A stretch of DNA of 64,000 nt from Valencia hispanica (GCA_963556495.2 OY747712.1:31454235-31518234); one strand, 5' to 3'. Counted from the first letter of the stretch, positions 23,204 through 35,124 are shown. The notes: generated by a model from the letters alone, not told the origin. Numbers and translations: made by a program.

Positions 23204-24080
23204 GAACATTGCCTTGGAAAAATAATTTATGCAGTTTGCATTTCTCCACATTTTATCAGTTTACAACCACAAACCTCAAAAGTTGTTTATTGGGATTTTT
23301 TGTGATAAACAAAAACACATTACTGCACAGTTGTTAAGAAGTATTGTAGAAGGTTTTTATATTTCTGCTACAAATGTGAGTCAGCAAGGTGTTGTGTGGA
23401 TTTGAGTTCACCCCCCTCTTCAATGATACCCCTAAACAAAACACAGTACAGCCAATTGCCTTCAGACATCAGAGAAGTACTAAACAGAGTCCCTCTATGT
23501 GTTGTTTCATCTCTGTATAGATGTGAGTGTTCTGTGAAGGCCTCAGAAGTTTGTTAGAGAAAATAAGTTAAACAACATCAATGAAGACCAAAGAACACAG
23601 CATGCAGCTAAGGAAATGATTAACATCAAAGCATCAAAGCAAACTCCTGGATTAGAATGGCCCAGTCAAAGTACAGACCTGTATCCAACTGTGAATCTGT
23701 AAGATTAGAGAACTGACGTGCACAGATGATCTCCATCCAGACTGAGCTTGAGATATTTTGCAGAGAAGATTGGGCCAAAATGTCACTTTCTAGATGAGCT
23801 GGTAGGTATTCCCCTAAAATCTCACAACTATAATGCAGCAAAACGTTTTTCTCCAAACTAATAAGTTGAGGGGGTTAAAATAGATGCACACCACACTTTT
23901 ACATCTTTATTTGTAAAAATAAAATAAAAGAAAAAAAGAAAAGAAAAGAAACTTTAAAAACTATGTACTCTTTTCTGTCACAAAAAAATCCCAGTAGAAT
24001 ACATTAAATCTTTTGGTCATAATGAGACAAATTGTGTGATGAGATCATGAAGTACGAATACTTTTACACGGCACAGAATA
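23204..24080 (+). mobile_element. Tc1-like transposon, internally deleted (copy B)
   Basis: The only one of the long copies of this family in plus orientation. The left end resembles 'gccttggaaaaata' with 'acaaccacaaacctcaaaag'. The right end mirrors it at 23985-24080 ('cccagtagaatacattaaat ... cggcac'). In between, the transposase 3' part is readable in pieces: GAATGGCCCAGTCAAAGT (the EWPSQS word before the catalytic PDLNPIENL motif, here decayed) and 'actgagcttgagatattttg'. The N-terminal half and first catalytic Asp region are missing, giving about 0.88 kb instead of about 1.6 kb. No intact frame. Confidence 0.85.
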
Positions 24081-25362
24081 TTTTATAAGCCCACACTCAC
24101 ACAGTCTGGATTTTGGTGACACGGCTTAACAGTGCTCTGAAAGTGTCAGGGAAAAAGAGACAGGAGGGGATGGAAAAGGGCTCGTAAACCTCCTGCTGAA
24201 TCTCAGATTGCCTCAAAAATAGACTGAAGCAGAAGGAGAAAGATTAACAGGAGTACTAAACTCTGCTCGACGAGTTTAACAGCAAAGACTTCAGGGAACC
24301 GCTCCTCGGAGCTATGAACACGCGAAACAGCCCAGCATCATCAGCACACAGGAACAAACACTATAGGATAACAATGTTTGCGCTGTGCTGCTTGCTGTTT
24401 GTATTGTGGCCTCACAGCTGCAACACAGGAAATGCTGTTGGGACAGAATACCCTGAATTACATTAATACTATTTACACTTTCCTGCAGAGGCTGAAGGTT
24501 AACATTTAGATCTGTTATGAGATTAAATATTAGATTACACTGTATAACACCGTAGCACACAGAAGCACATGCACTACACATATGAGGTGGTTTCACTCAG
24601 CCTCGAGGTGAGCTGCAACTTTTGGAGATATCATGCTCCCGAGCACACAGATAAACAGTGTCAGTCGCTCCTCAGATACAGAGCTGCTGTCCGTTCACAG
24701 AAAACAGGGAGCAAACACCGAGGGCAAGATCAATAAAGATGACACTAGAACTTTTTCTAGGAAGCTCTTCCAAGATCTTACAGGGAGTGAAGTGATTTAT
24801 CAGGGAAGCACATGCAACTCTCTAAAGGAATCAAGAGAGTGTAATGAGGCTCTCTGCAGCTTTTTACACACTGGTTGATGTGGTGTGTTCAAGCTCCTGA
24901 GTTAACTTGTCATTTACAGGGCATGTTGTTAATGCACAAAGATCAAAAGAGCCACATAAAAAGAGGGGAAGCATGATATCTGCCGGTGGAGAGAGGTCCA
25001 CTGAACAGGATTTTATAAAGTCTGTTATTATGTCTGCTGATGGGGCAGATTTGGTGTTAGCTACCACGCTGCGTTTGAACGTTTCCGAGCCAAGCAGAGC
25101 CCCATCTGCGTGGCAGCAGCACAGCCACGGAGGAAGTCACAGAGACGTGGTTGGCACAGGCACAATATACATTTATAATTTTTTTATACAGTCAGGCAGA
25201 TATTCACTGGATTCTGTTTGCTTATGCCTCAGTTTCTTGTGGTGGTTTTGGAGATTAGGGCTTTTCTGTTCCTTTTGGACGCATCCACTTCTAAAATCCT
25301 GGCGCTCACTGTCAATCACTTTAGTAATATGTTACCATACTGTAAATCTGTTGGGTGGTTTA
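24081..25362. other. gene-free stretch
   Basis: Moderately mixed composition with several short open frames on both strands, none with domain or splice support. Nothing else recognised. Confidence 0.5.
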
Positions 25363-26253
25363 AAGAATATTGCAAAAGTATAAGCCTAAGAATTTTTTCA
25401 CATAATTGTCCATTTTTAACCACAAACTTCAATTTATTTCCTGAGTATTTAATTAAGAAGATGAAGAAAAAAGAATATATGGTTTTCCCTTTCTCTTTTT
25501 CCCTCACAAACAAACCTCTAAGAAATGTATGCATTTGTATTCAGCCCCTCTGACTCCATATGTCTGAAAAAAACGCCTGAAGAACTTGCAGTTTTTGCTC
25601 CAAGTCTTTAGCGGGTATGTCTCTGCCAGCTCTGCACGTCTACACACTGAAATTATTTAGTTAATTCTTCTTTTGCAAAATGGCTCAGTCAGATTAGTCA
25701 GCAAAGATACATTGTGCAAAGTTGAGTTTTCATGTCTTATCACGGATTCTTGATTAGGCTTAGGTCTGGACTTTGACTAGGGCATTACAACACATTAATA
25801 TGCTTTGAACTAAACCATTCCAATGTAGTTCTGGCTGCTTGTTTGGGTTGCTATCCTTCTGAAAAGGATAAACCTCCACCACAGTCTCAAGTTTTCTTGT
25901 TGCCTGCAACAGATTTTTCCCTGTACTGAGCTTGGTCCGTCTTACCAATAACACTGGCCAATTTTCCTGTTCCTGCTGACTAACACCACAAAGCTGTTAT
26001 TTTGTTTTGCCACACTACTGTTGACTTATACTTTCACCTGAGTCGTAGATCTCTGCAGCTCCTTCAGAGTTTCCTCTTGGCTACTTCTCTAAAATGCTCT
26101 CTTTGCCCAGCCTGTCAGAATAGACGGAAGGTTGTGTTTTGGTCAGCTTGCCGTGTTGTGTTCCCTGGTCGTTGTGATACTGTTTGATCACCACAAGTTG
26201 GAAAACCATGAGTCATTCTCTTTTGTTTCACACTTATGAACTGCTTTGTGTGA
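25363..26253 (-). mobile_element. Tc1-like transposon, main part (copy C)
   Basis: Antisense transposase remnant. The terminal part begins 'attgcaaaagtataagcct' (25366) with 'aaccacaaacttcaatttat'. It is followed by 'gcatttgtattcagcccctc', 'tatgtctctgccagctctgc', 'gtctggactttgactagggc' and 'gtagatctctgcagctcctt'. The frame is destroyed. The copy is cut by a MITE at 26254-26824 and resumes at 26825 with 'accacataaaatcccaatgg', so the two flanks form one older element. Confidence 0.88.
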
Positions 26254-26824
26254 AGCCCTGATCACACTTTGGATTTTTTTCAGCCATCGCAAAAGACTGC
26301 TTCATGTCACACTGTGCGAGCTCTAGAGAGGTGGCACACTATACAGCTCAAGATTTCAGTGAGTCAAACTGCGAGAGGTCTCGCTGTAGATGAACACGCC
26401 AACGTCACAAGAAGACGTTGTCGAAAAGCATACGCCACTAAAATCCATCAGATACCCAAGATACACTGTCTTTGTTGCCAAAGCTCAATAAATCCGGTTT
26501 CTTTGTTTCTCCACATATGGTTGCTAATGTTGATACTGCTACTGTTGCACTTTATTGTCGTCACTAGCTTTTCGCATCACTCCCTGGTAGTATTTGCATT
26601 GGTTGATTGCAGACCAGAGTCAGAGATTTTCTGACACTGCTTGAAGACTGCTGGAGGCTGGATTTAGTCGTGAGAGTGCTCAATAAGCTGCCGGCGGGCC
26701 CGTTACACTTGACGGCCACAGACCTGTGACTTTCACTCATGAGCACCGTTTTTTGTCACAACTCTATTTCCGACGAAAGATTTGTCTACGACAGCCAAAA
26801 AAAACACATCGTGTGAACCGGGAT
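26254..26824. mobile_element. MITE nested in Tc1 copy C
   Basis: The ends AGCCCTGATCACAC (26254) and the inverse of GTGTGAACCGGGAT (26811-26824) form a 14-bp inverted repeat with three differences, followed by T-rich/A-rich inner stretches of the same pattern. The flanking triplets are TGA and TTA, which would fit a 3-bp TNA target duplication of the Harbinger type. The insertion site is precise: the Tc1 sequence before and after joins without other loss. 571 bp, non-coding. Confidence 0.8.
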
Positions 26825-26920
26825 TTAGTCTACCACATAAAATCCCAATGGAATACAATGAAGCTTGTGGTTTATATGTGACTAAATGTGGAAAATGGAG
26901 TGTTTCATCTTTGCAACCGG
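26825..26920 (-). mobile_element. Tc1-like transposon, terminal part (copy C)
   Basis: Continuation of copy C after the nested MITE: 'accacataaaatcccaatgg', 'gcttgtggtttatatgtgac' and 'aaatgtggaaaatgg', which is the terminal-repeat region of this Tc1 family. The outer boundary is approximate. Confidence 0.8.
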
Positions 26921-29129
26921 GCTTTAGCAAGACCAGATGAGTGATGATGCATCCCAGCCTGCTGGTGCTTTTGCTCTCTAGAAAACATCACAGCTTAAAT
27001 CGACATGCGAGTTGTTGTTGCTTGAAATGTGATTTTGTTGCTTAACCTCATGTTTTTCTGCTGCTTCTTCTGTTCATTATTCTGTCTGACAGATGGGAGG
27101 TATACCTCCATTTCTTTGTGCTTGGGTTAAAAGATCTATCTTCCCTGAATGGGGGCACCTTAGCCAGTCTCAGCTTTAGATGGTAAGATGTTCTTGCATT
27201 TCAGTCCCAAAGTCCCTGCTGCAGTGGCTTTTGAGGTGACAACTCTTAAAGAAACTATGTCAAATCAACAAAGAAATCTCACATCAATTCATCAATGTAT
27301 AATAAAATAAACGTGGATTCTACAGACTTTATCATATATTAATGTTAAATGCAGTATTTTTGTCTTCATCAAAAGACAACAATTATAAAGTTGTCATGGA
27401 GATAGTTCATCTATCAGAGCTTGCTCTGAGCAAAGTTAGTGGACAGCTGGGGGAAGATCAAGGTGGACTTTCAGGTCAAAGATGACGTTTTAATCTTAAA
27501 CGGGAATAAAATCTTTCCATGAATGCAATTTATGAGAACAACTCATCTGAAATGCATTTATGTCCAAGGAGTTTAAACATTATTACCAACATAAAAGTAA
27601 GTTTGTGGTTTCTATTACTTGCCCAAAACAATTTTATGCGAATAAATGTAAAAAAAAATGCAACAGCAAGAATTTGTATTGTTGCTGTTTTGTTTTTAGG
27701 ACAGTAAAGGCCATGACACTAGATTTGTATCAGTTTCAACAAATAGTAAGGGTGAGATATTCTAAATGCAGGTCTTCGTTACCTGGGAAAGAAATGAGAA
27801 ATTAAAGAAAAACAAATCACAGAGCCGACTAGAAGCACACAGGTGAGCAGACATAAGGAGGAGGAGAGAACTAAAGGTGCTACGAAGCCCCTAAATCAGA
27901 AATAGATTTGTCTCACAGTGATAACACAGCTCCACGCTTCTGAGATGCACTGATACTATTTTCAGTTTTGCATTTCTTTGAGTTTCATTGTCTTTTTTCT
28001 TTTTTTTTAAATCTTCGAAGAGTTTTGTTTGGTTTTATTTTCGGTTTGTCAAAAAATCTATCACGTAGACTTTAAAATCAGTTTGGATGACAGTGGGAAA
28101 GCCATCCACTCTCATGTGACGCCCCTAGTTACGCAGAAACCTCCACACATTCTGCTAGAAAAATGAATAAATGTAAATAAATTAATATTCCAAATTAAGC
28201 GTTAATCTAGCTTCACAGTTAAAGTTCAGGTCATACATGAAGGAGTAGCTGTGTGTGTATGCGTGTGTGTGCGTGCGTGTGTGTCTCTGCGTGCACGTGT
28301 GTGTGTGTGTTTGTGTCTGAGCCCATTCTTGTGCATGAACGGGGCGTGTACATATGACTGAAACATGCAAGTGTGCGTCTCTAATGAGATCTGCTGTGCA
28401 GCATCTGTGGTCCGTGTCACAGTCAGCCTTCATCCCGCTCCTCATCCTCTGCTTTCTTTCATCTAACCTTCATTACAGCACAGAAAATAAAAAAGCTGCT
28501 ATTTAAAGGAATTTCTGCTGTTTTTGGATGTATACATACATACAAAGAAAAGCACACACATTTGTACTCAGTGTTTTATCGTTTATTTGTATTTTATCTT
28601 TATTGTTTCTCATCTTCTATGCTTTCATAAAAATAAAGTTTTCCTTACATTGTTACTTTTCTTATTTTGTATATTCATCATGTTATGTTGCTGTTGATGA
28701 ACTCAATTTCTCCATTAAGGGAGACATAAAATATTAATATATTACATTTCCAGAAATAGCTTACTAATATAATCAGTCTCATCTATTCTTCTACTGAAAC
28801 TTTATTTCTCCCAATTTATCAGAACAAACAAACCCTGCTCAGCTCTGCTATACTCTGAGTCACTATCCTCTGCAAGGACTTTCTTTTAAATCCAATTTCC
28901 TGCCTTGTCTCTCACTCTTCTCTGCAATGCTTTACTCTAACTCTATTATTGATTGTTTTTTACGCTGCTTTTAACAAAACCAATCTCGTGTACCAGCTTT
29001 TATTTTTCATAGCTATAAACCACCATATATCAATAAAAGATGTTTCATTATTTTTTTAAAGAATGAAATTACACTTAAAAAAGAGAGTCCGACGATAATA
29101 GCATGTCGGCAGATGTTCTACTAGCCTCC
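26921..29129. other. gene-free stretch
   Basis: Holds a (TG)n-like tract at 28251-28310, annotated separately. Otherwise AT-rich with no gene that I can support. Confidence 0.5.
28251..28310. repeat. imperfect (TG)n microsatellite
   Basis: GT-rich tract with GC and CT interruptions (gtgtgtgtatgcgtgtgtgt, gcgtgcgtgtgtgtctctgc). The histidine/threonine-rich minus-strand open frames here come from the repeat. Confidence 0.9.
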
Positions 29130-29650
29130 ATAAAATTGGCACCCCAGGTAAAGTTGTTCAAATATATAATGCTGTGCCACTCTAAAATGTTAGAAAATTC
29201 AGACTTCTAATTCACCCATCTTTGTTTCATAGGTAAAAGAAAGTTTCACTTTCACAGAAAGAATTTAGTTTAATAAAATCACGCCTTATTGCCACCCCAA
29301 ACAACTCCTGTAGCCTGAATTAAAGCATATTTAAATATGGATTTAACTTATTCTAGTTTTTCTGAATCCAGATGAACTTTTAATAATAACCTATGGCTTC
29401 CTTTTAATTAAGATGTGAAACCGGGATCCATTTCTCTTAGCCACTCCTCAAAACAGGAAAGACAAGAGAAGTATGCAGATTTACTTCTTTAAACAAGACA
29501 GATTAGTGTTGACCTTCAGAAATAAGGAGATGGCTACAAGAAAAAAGAAGTTTTTATTAACTTGCTCAAATCTATGATCAGAACCATATTTAAAAAGTTT
29601 TTAAAAAGAACTGTAGCTGGGGAAAACATGGCTGGATGAGGATTCACCTC
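29130..29650 (+). mobile_element. decayed Tc1-like element of a 'ggcacccc' type
   Basis: 'aaaattggcaccccaggtaa' at 29134 and 'ttattgccaccccaaacaac' at 29288 resemble the repeated terminal-domain words of another Tc1 family. The later 'gatggctacaagaaaaaaga' followed by 'aaaagtttttaaaaagaact' resembles the region coding the N-terminal helix-turn-helix of its transposase. Strongly decayed; boundaries and family are tentative. Confidence 0.4.
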
Positions 29651-30236
29651 TGACAGCATAGGATAATTTTATTTTATGCATATTAATGTATTTCATAGCC
29701 TGTTGTCAGTAATTTGTAAAATCAGCAAAGAACACCTTTAACACCTCTTCACTGTTGTCTTCCCTCATCTGCTTTTACCTCCTCGTCTACATCCTATTAC
29801 TGTACACAACTCAAACTTCACACTTGATTGAATTATAAAATGATGAAATAATGAAACAGACTGGACTTTCTCACTTTCTGCAGACCCACACGTCTGACTT
29901 TGTAGTGTGTTTCAGTTTTACTGTTTAAGAACTATGTCTCTTACTGAAACCTAAACCCAGTTTCTTTGCACTGATCTTCTGTGGAGTTTTTTTGCCAGAG
30001 AACATGCTCCACTTTCTCTGAACATCTCTCACCGTGTTCAAGGACTGCATTTCATGAGAGAGTAAACAGCTCTTAGGAAGGCTTTCATCACGCCTGTCTG
30101 TTATCAACCCTCTCCTGTGTAACGTTGAAACAGAAAAAACATGGACCATCACCATTTACTGTCAATCAAAACATGGTAGCCTTTGCACAAAAAGGCATTT
30201 AATTTTCCCCTGAGATTGAAAATAAAGTGAATCTAT

Positions 30237-30269
<33 letters not shown>

Positions 30270-30705
30270 ATGGGTTTAATTAATTAATTAAGAAGCACAC
30301 AAGCAAATCTAGGATAAAAACTTCAATAGTAACTCAAATTCAAAAGATTTCACAAATTACTCATAAGAGGTAAGAATTAAACTGATTGAAGTCTAAAATT
30401 TATCAAGAGTTTTTGGGTATTCTCAGAGGAAAGCAGTTTTAGTGTTATGAGTTCAAATACCAAACATGTATCTGGGGGAGTAAAGAATGGAAAAAAAGAA
30501 GGGGGAACTAAAAGTCTCAGAATCACCTTTGATCCATCAGGTTTTCAACAGAACTACCAGGTATTGAACAGGGTTTGATTAATTAACTAAAGAAACATTG
30601 AAATCAGATTATTTTTAAACAAAAAGGGGAATTACTAAGTAAACTGAGAATTAAAGCTTAGTGCATCATTAGCTGTTTAAAGATTTTGCTTCATAAACTA
30701 GTCTC
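29651..30705. other. gene-free stretch
   Basis: Contains a compound (AC)n-(AT)n microsatellite at 30235-30269. No gene recognised. Confidence 0.5.
30235..30269. repeat. compound (AC)n(AT)n microsatellite
   Basis: About 9 AC units run straight into about 8 AT units. Confidence 0.95.
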
Positions 30706-30955
30706 TCTGCTGCACAGTGGTGCAGTTTGTAACTCTGGTAAACTGCAGCAAGAAAGTCCTGGGGTCAAATTCTGGCATAGGGTCTTTCTGCATTAAATCA
30801 GCATGCTTGGGTTCTCACCGGGTACCTCGCCTTCCCCCTACAATTTAGGTTGACTATGTCTCTCTGTGTTGCACAGTGATGAACTGTCTCACCCAATGAA
30901 CGCTGGAGATAGGGACTAGCCCCCTAAGCAACACTGCAAGTGTAAGATGGTATAG
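30706..30955 (+). repeat. fish interspersed repeat, longer copy (SINE-like)
   Basis: Starts 'ctgcacagtggtgcagtttg', has 'cctggggtcaaattctggca' (a degenerate RNA polymerase III B-box-like word), then 'gggtctttctgcatt' and 'tgggttctcaccgggtacct', and ends with 'gctggagatagggactagcc', shared with 20680 and 59090. The 3' tail is decayed. The layout suggests a tRNA-derived SINE, but the A box is not convincing. Confidence 0.65.
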
Positions 30956-32069
30956 ACTCTTTCTTTAAAAAAGAACCTCGAGGCTTTTGTGAATATTTGG
31001 AAACTTAAAAGTTAAAAAGAAAGGTTGAACAAGTGAAGAGGTAGAGGAATGAACTCCAGGTGAGCCAACGTCGATCCATCAGCTCTGGCCACCCTGAACC
31101 GCTGATAAGAATGGCCATGCTTTTGGCTCTGCAATCAGACTGCAGTGTCACCTCTCTCTGGGACTCAAATTTGGATGTCAGCAGGTGCAGTTTCCACCCT
31201 CTTGTTTTTAAAGCTGCAGATGGAGAATATATCAAGACACAGCTGTTCAGCTAGGAAAAGCACAGTCAGACTGGGTGATTTCTATCCTGGCAGTGGTCTC
31301 GGAAAGGCTCACTTGTTTTTGCAAAACAAAGTTAACTTTATGAATAAGATGGACTCTGGTATCTAACAGAGTTGCATAAATCTTGCTAGAGCTTTGAAGA
31401 AATATCCAGAATAAAATCACAGTTTAACCCGTCTTGATGATGCTGGTTTTGTTTGATAGTTCTATGTCTGTGCTTATAGGAGTGTCAGCCCATCTTTGTT
31501 TGTTTTTTATCTCAGTTAGCACTGGAGCACATAGAAGTCCTTCGATCATGTCAATAGGGCCAGAGGAGTTCATAACACATTTGTAGGTGTGTCATTATTG
31601 TACTAAGGGTAAAAAAATGGTTATTCTTTCAAACCAAACTGTTTACATTTTCAGGGGAAAACAATCCATGACAAATCTATTGACAACTTTCTGGCTGGAA
31701 GTTACCAACTTGCAAAGGAGAAAGAAGAATTTATTCATTTCAAAGATTAAACGGAGTCCTAAACTGAATAGACAAAATCCGATCATTCACTTTAAAGAGA
31801 ATTATTTGACCTTTGTTTCACATGCATCTAGATAAACTTTTAATAAACTGTGCATTTGAAACACACTGAACAATTTAACAATTCAATTGCAAGATAAAAT
31901 ATAATTTTAGCTTGATTTAATGTCAAGATGAACGCCTTCTTCACTAGAGTAGGTCAGAATTTTTAGCCTTTTTAACCCTACAGAGTTCAAAACTATTGTC
32001 ACAGCAAACTACAGCTCAAATAAGCCTGATGTTAGGTTTGAGATTATTTGAGTTCTGTTTATATTTTGC
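30956..32069. other. gene-free stretch
   Basis: AT-rich. Short overlapping open frames at 31.0-31.4 kb on both strands have no recognisable content. Confidence 0.5.
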
Positions 32070-32512
32070 TTAAAGGTACAGCGGAGGATCTTTCCGAATT
32101 TTAGAAAAGACCCGCCCTTTCCAATTTCTTCAAAAATGCACATGCGCAACACTCTATCTGCTCCCGAGAGGGAACGCCGTGTGCACGAGAGAGCATGCAC
32201 GAGCCTAGTTCACCTCGTGCACGTCGTTTCCACTATGTCAGGCTCACCACCGGTAAGTGAAAATCTATTTACGACAAGCATCTCTATAGCTAACTTTAGC
32301 ATGCTACAGGCCAATAAACAAGCTATCGTCTAGCATCAAACTCATCACACATAATACGCCTGAAAGTGCGCATGCGCAGAAAGCGAAAACTACCTAGGGA
32401 CGAGCACGTACGACGGCCTTACGTAAACATATCACCAGAATGATTGACACTAGGTGGACCAATAGTATAGGCCACCCACCCGGAAAAAGAAAATCGTCCG
32501 CTATACCTTTAA
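32070..32512 (+). mobile_element. TTAA-flanked MITE, family 2
   Basis: Bounded by TTAA at 32070-32073 and 32509-32512. Terminal inverted repeats are AGGTACAGCGGAGGATCTT and AGGTATAGCGGACGATTTT (as read inward from each end). The interior is CpG-rich with two GCGCATGCGC-like NRF1-type words (32142, 32368). It also has ATGTCAGGCTCACCACCG followed directly by a consensus donor GTAAGTG (at about 32253). That ATG plus donor may be the first exon of the parent transposase gene, kept in this deletion derivative. Different termini from the TTAA element at 10177. Confidence 0.85.
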
Positions 32513-33085
32513 GTGTTGTGTTTTGAAGAAATTTGAGAGAGCAGTGTTACAAACTTACAAATACATAGATCTTTGCTGCAGACCAATGACGTCTTTTCTG
32601 AGAAGAACAGCCATAAACTGTGAAGCACATTGCTGAAAATGTCATGCTTACGGCTGTTGCACTGACTGAAGGACTAAGCAGTTTATAGCCATTGATTAAG
32701 CAGTGAATTCAGCATCCTATCAATATGAGCCAAGCTGTCTAAAGGTTGAAAATGAACCAGGGGCAGACCCTTCAACCGAAAAATAACCTACAGCACAATC
32801 AACTTTATTGAAATAGAAAGTTCTTGAATTATTGATTCAAATTTAGAGTCTGAGTCATATTAAAGTTGGCCAGAGGCAAGATTTAAAACTGACATTTGCC
32901 AATAAACTCTAATGGAAGAGGGGAAAAATATACTAAATTTAAAAAATATTGTTTTCTTCCCTTTCAACTCCATATAAACGTATTTCTCCTGTTACACTTC
33001 TGATATTTTTTATGAAATTCATCATTTAACCTGCTAGTCTCCTTCCTCCAACCTTTATTTTTGTCTTTTACTACAACAAGTTGAG
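32513..33085. other. gene-free stretch
   Basis: AT-rich sequence between the TTAA MITE and a Tc1 remnant. No feature recognised. Confidence 0.5.
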
Positions 33086-34010
33086 GCATTTTCAAGTCTT
33101 TCCACAGATTCTCAATTGAATTCTCATCTGGACTTTGACTGGACCGTTCCACAATATGAGTATGTCTTTTGAGGTTGATCACTTTGTCCAACTTTCCAAT
33201 GCTTGCCAAATAAAAGCACCCCAAAGGATGATGGTGCCACCACCATGCTTTAGAAAAGAATATAAATATTCTTTATTGTCCCTCACTGGGGAAATTCAGG
33301 TGTGTCAGCAGCAAAGTTACCAGCAAATGGATACACTTAAAGATAGAAATGGAAATAAGATGGTACAGCAAGAGTCTTTGGAGGTGTAGTGTTCAGTCGA
33401 TGTGCAGTGTTAGTTTTCCTTTTGTGGTGCCCCCTTTATTGCTTATGGCTTTCTTTCAATAATGCCTTTCTTCTTGCCATCGTTCCAAAAAGATCAGCTT
33501 TGTGAAGTGCAACACTAATAGTTTCCCTCTTAACCGATTCTTTGTACTGAGCTGAGGAATCTGTGCAGCTCCTCCATGGTTACTATCAGCTTCTAGACTG
33601 CTCCTCTGATCAATGCTCTCTTTGGCTGGGTTGTCAGGTTAGGTGGACAGTCATAACTTGGTAGGCTTGCAGTTGTACCATGGTCTTTCTATTATCAGAC
33701 GACTGTCTGAACAGAGTTACATGAGATGTACATAGTTTGGGATATTATTTTTTTTAACCTAACTTGATTTAAAGGTCTACACAACTTTATCTCTGATCTC
33801 TCCTGTGTGTTCCTTAGTCTCTATTATGTTGTTTGTTCACTGATGTTCTCAGATCTTTGAGACTTTCACAGAACACTGCCTTTTCATTAAGATATAAAAA
33901 TGTGGACTCTACACTGATTACGTGATTTCAGATAGCAACAGGTTGTACTGTAAAAGTCTAAAACAAAGACACACCACACTTTTCAGAATATTTATGAAAA
34001 CATTTTTTTG
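33086..34010 (-). mobile_element. Tc1-like transposon (copy D)
   Basis: Antisense transposase remnant with 'ttttcaagtctttccacaga', 'gatggtgccaccaccatgct', 'tttctttcaataatgccttt', 'gtgcagctcctccatggtta', 'gtaggcttgcagttgtacca' and 'aacctaacttgatttaaagg', ending in 'acaccacacttttcagaata'. Both the catalytic region and the N-terminal helix-turn-helix region are represented, but many indels leave no frame. Interrupted by a LINE 3' fragment at about 33262-33375. Confidence 0.88.
33262..33375 (-). mobile_element. LINE 3'-end fragment nested in Tc1 copy D
   Basis: 'ttctttattgtccctcactg' followed by 'gggaaattcaggtgtgtcag' is the inverse of the 3' UTR of Rex1/CR1-like elements (compare 'ttaatttccctgagtgggtgatcccaggatgaataaag' territory at 13910-13947 in this window). 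It interrupts the Tc1 text between 'ccaccatgctttag' and 'cagtcgatgtgcagtgttag'. A 5'-truncated insertion is the simplest reading. Confidence 0.65.
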
Positions 34011-34655
34011 TAGATAATCTGTCAACATTTATGTTCAATGATTTGAAACAGTGTTCTTTTGTTTTAACTAAAGTATTTCTCCTTTATGTGTACACACTGT
34101 TTCAAAGAGGAATGATCAACAGTTTTCTTGTTGTAATTTGTTGACAAAGTCAAACACTCTGGCTGTACTTTCTTTTTAACATGGCTGTAACTCTCTCTCT
34201 CTTGCTTTCAACGACTCCCACGTCTACCGTCTCTAATGAAAACGCCCATCTGTTGGTTTCTCCTAATTACAACACATTTGGCTTGTCTGAACATTAACTC
34301 AGCAGGAGTCCAACATATTTTTCTGAAAGCACAGAACTCCACAGGAAACTCTGTGCTTGGTGAAGGTACATGTTTGTTAAAACGAAAGCCAACACTAAGA
34401 AACATTCTCAGCTAAACCCGCAGCTGAACTCTGTATATGTGATCTGATCTGGTATGCTGGTCCACTTTCCTTTGGCAGCAGGAACAAGCTGTGAAAATAA
34501 AACTGACTAATGATCACCAAATGACAGCTGATATGTGTGCCCGAACTAATAAGACAGAAACATTGGCTTTCATTTGGTCATGTTTCTGAACCTCTTTTAG
34601 CCCAGTTTTTCTTTCCTCCAATGCTTGAGAGAAATGTATGTACCTGACTTCAGCA
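34011..34655. other. gene-free stretch
   Basis: Nothing beyond AT-rich DNA and a short (CT)n run near 34190. Confidence 0.5.
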
Positions 34656-35124
34656 TACCCTTACGGAAAAAAAACACATGGTTTTGCATGGGCAAAATAA
34701 TATGTGAAATTCGTTGACACATGTGAAAACATGTTAAAAAATATGTGAGATGTGTGAAGAATATGTGAACACCCGTGCTTTGCACACATTTCCCATGTGA
34801 GTTTGCAACATTTTCATTGTAATAAACTGTGAAACCCATGGACATTCACACGTAAAGCCCATGGGATAACATGTAAACCACATGTGAAACATGTAATTTT
34901 CCTTATGAAACCTACATGTGAAAGAAGTGTGTGAAACCAATGTGAAATTACATGTGAAAAAAGTCTTTGTGACTACATGTAAATAAATATGTGAGATCCA
35001 TGTAAAACCATACATGTAAAGTCCATGTGTGCTACACATGTGGCTTACCATGTACCACATGAGATAAAAATGTGATCCCATGTGAAGAACATGTTCAAGC
35101 ACATGTGACTTTTCTGTAAGGGTA
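34656..35124. mobile_element. MITE built from degenerate CACATGTG units
   Basis: The ends TACCCTTACGGAAAA (34656) and the inverse of TTTTCTGTAAGGGTA (35110-35124) give a 15-bp inverted repeat with one mismatch; the outer TA could be the target duplication. Almost the whole interior is an irregular reiteration of ACATGTGAAA-like words. I count more than 20 CATG tetranucleotides, many as the palindrome CACATGTG or its halves, in both orientations. Such units could bind bHLH factors as E-boxes (CANNTG). The internal repeat may have grown by replication slippage. Not coding. Confidence 0.85.

Noticed and set aside
28182..28445. His-Thr rich minus-strand open frames
   Set aside because: Generated by the (TG)n tract.
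34656..35124. CRISPR-like or tandem-repeat array of ACATGTG words
   Set aside because: Units are irregular in length and sequence, without fixed spacers, and lie between transposon-type inverted ends in a vertebrate genome; it is a MITE.
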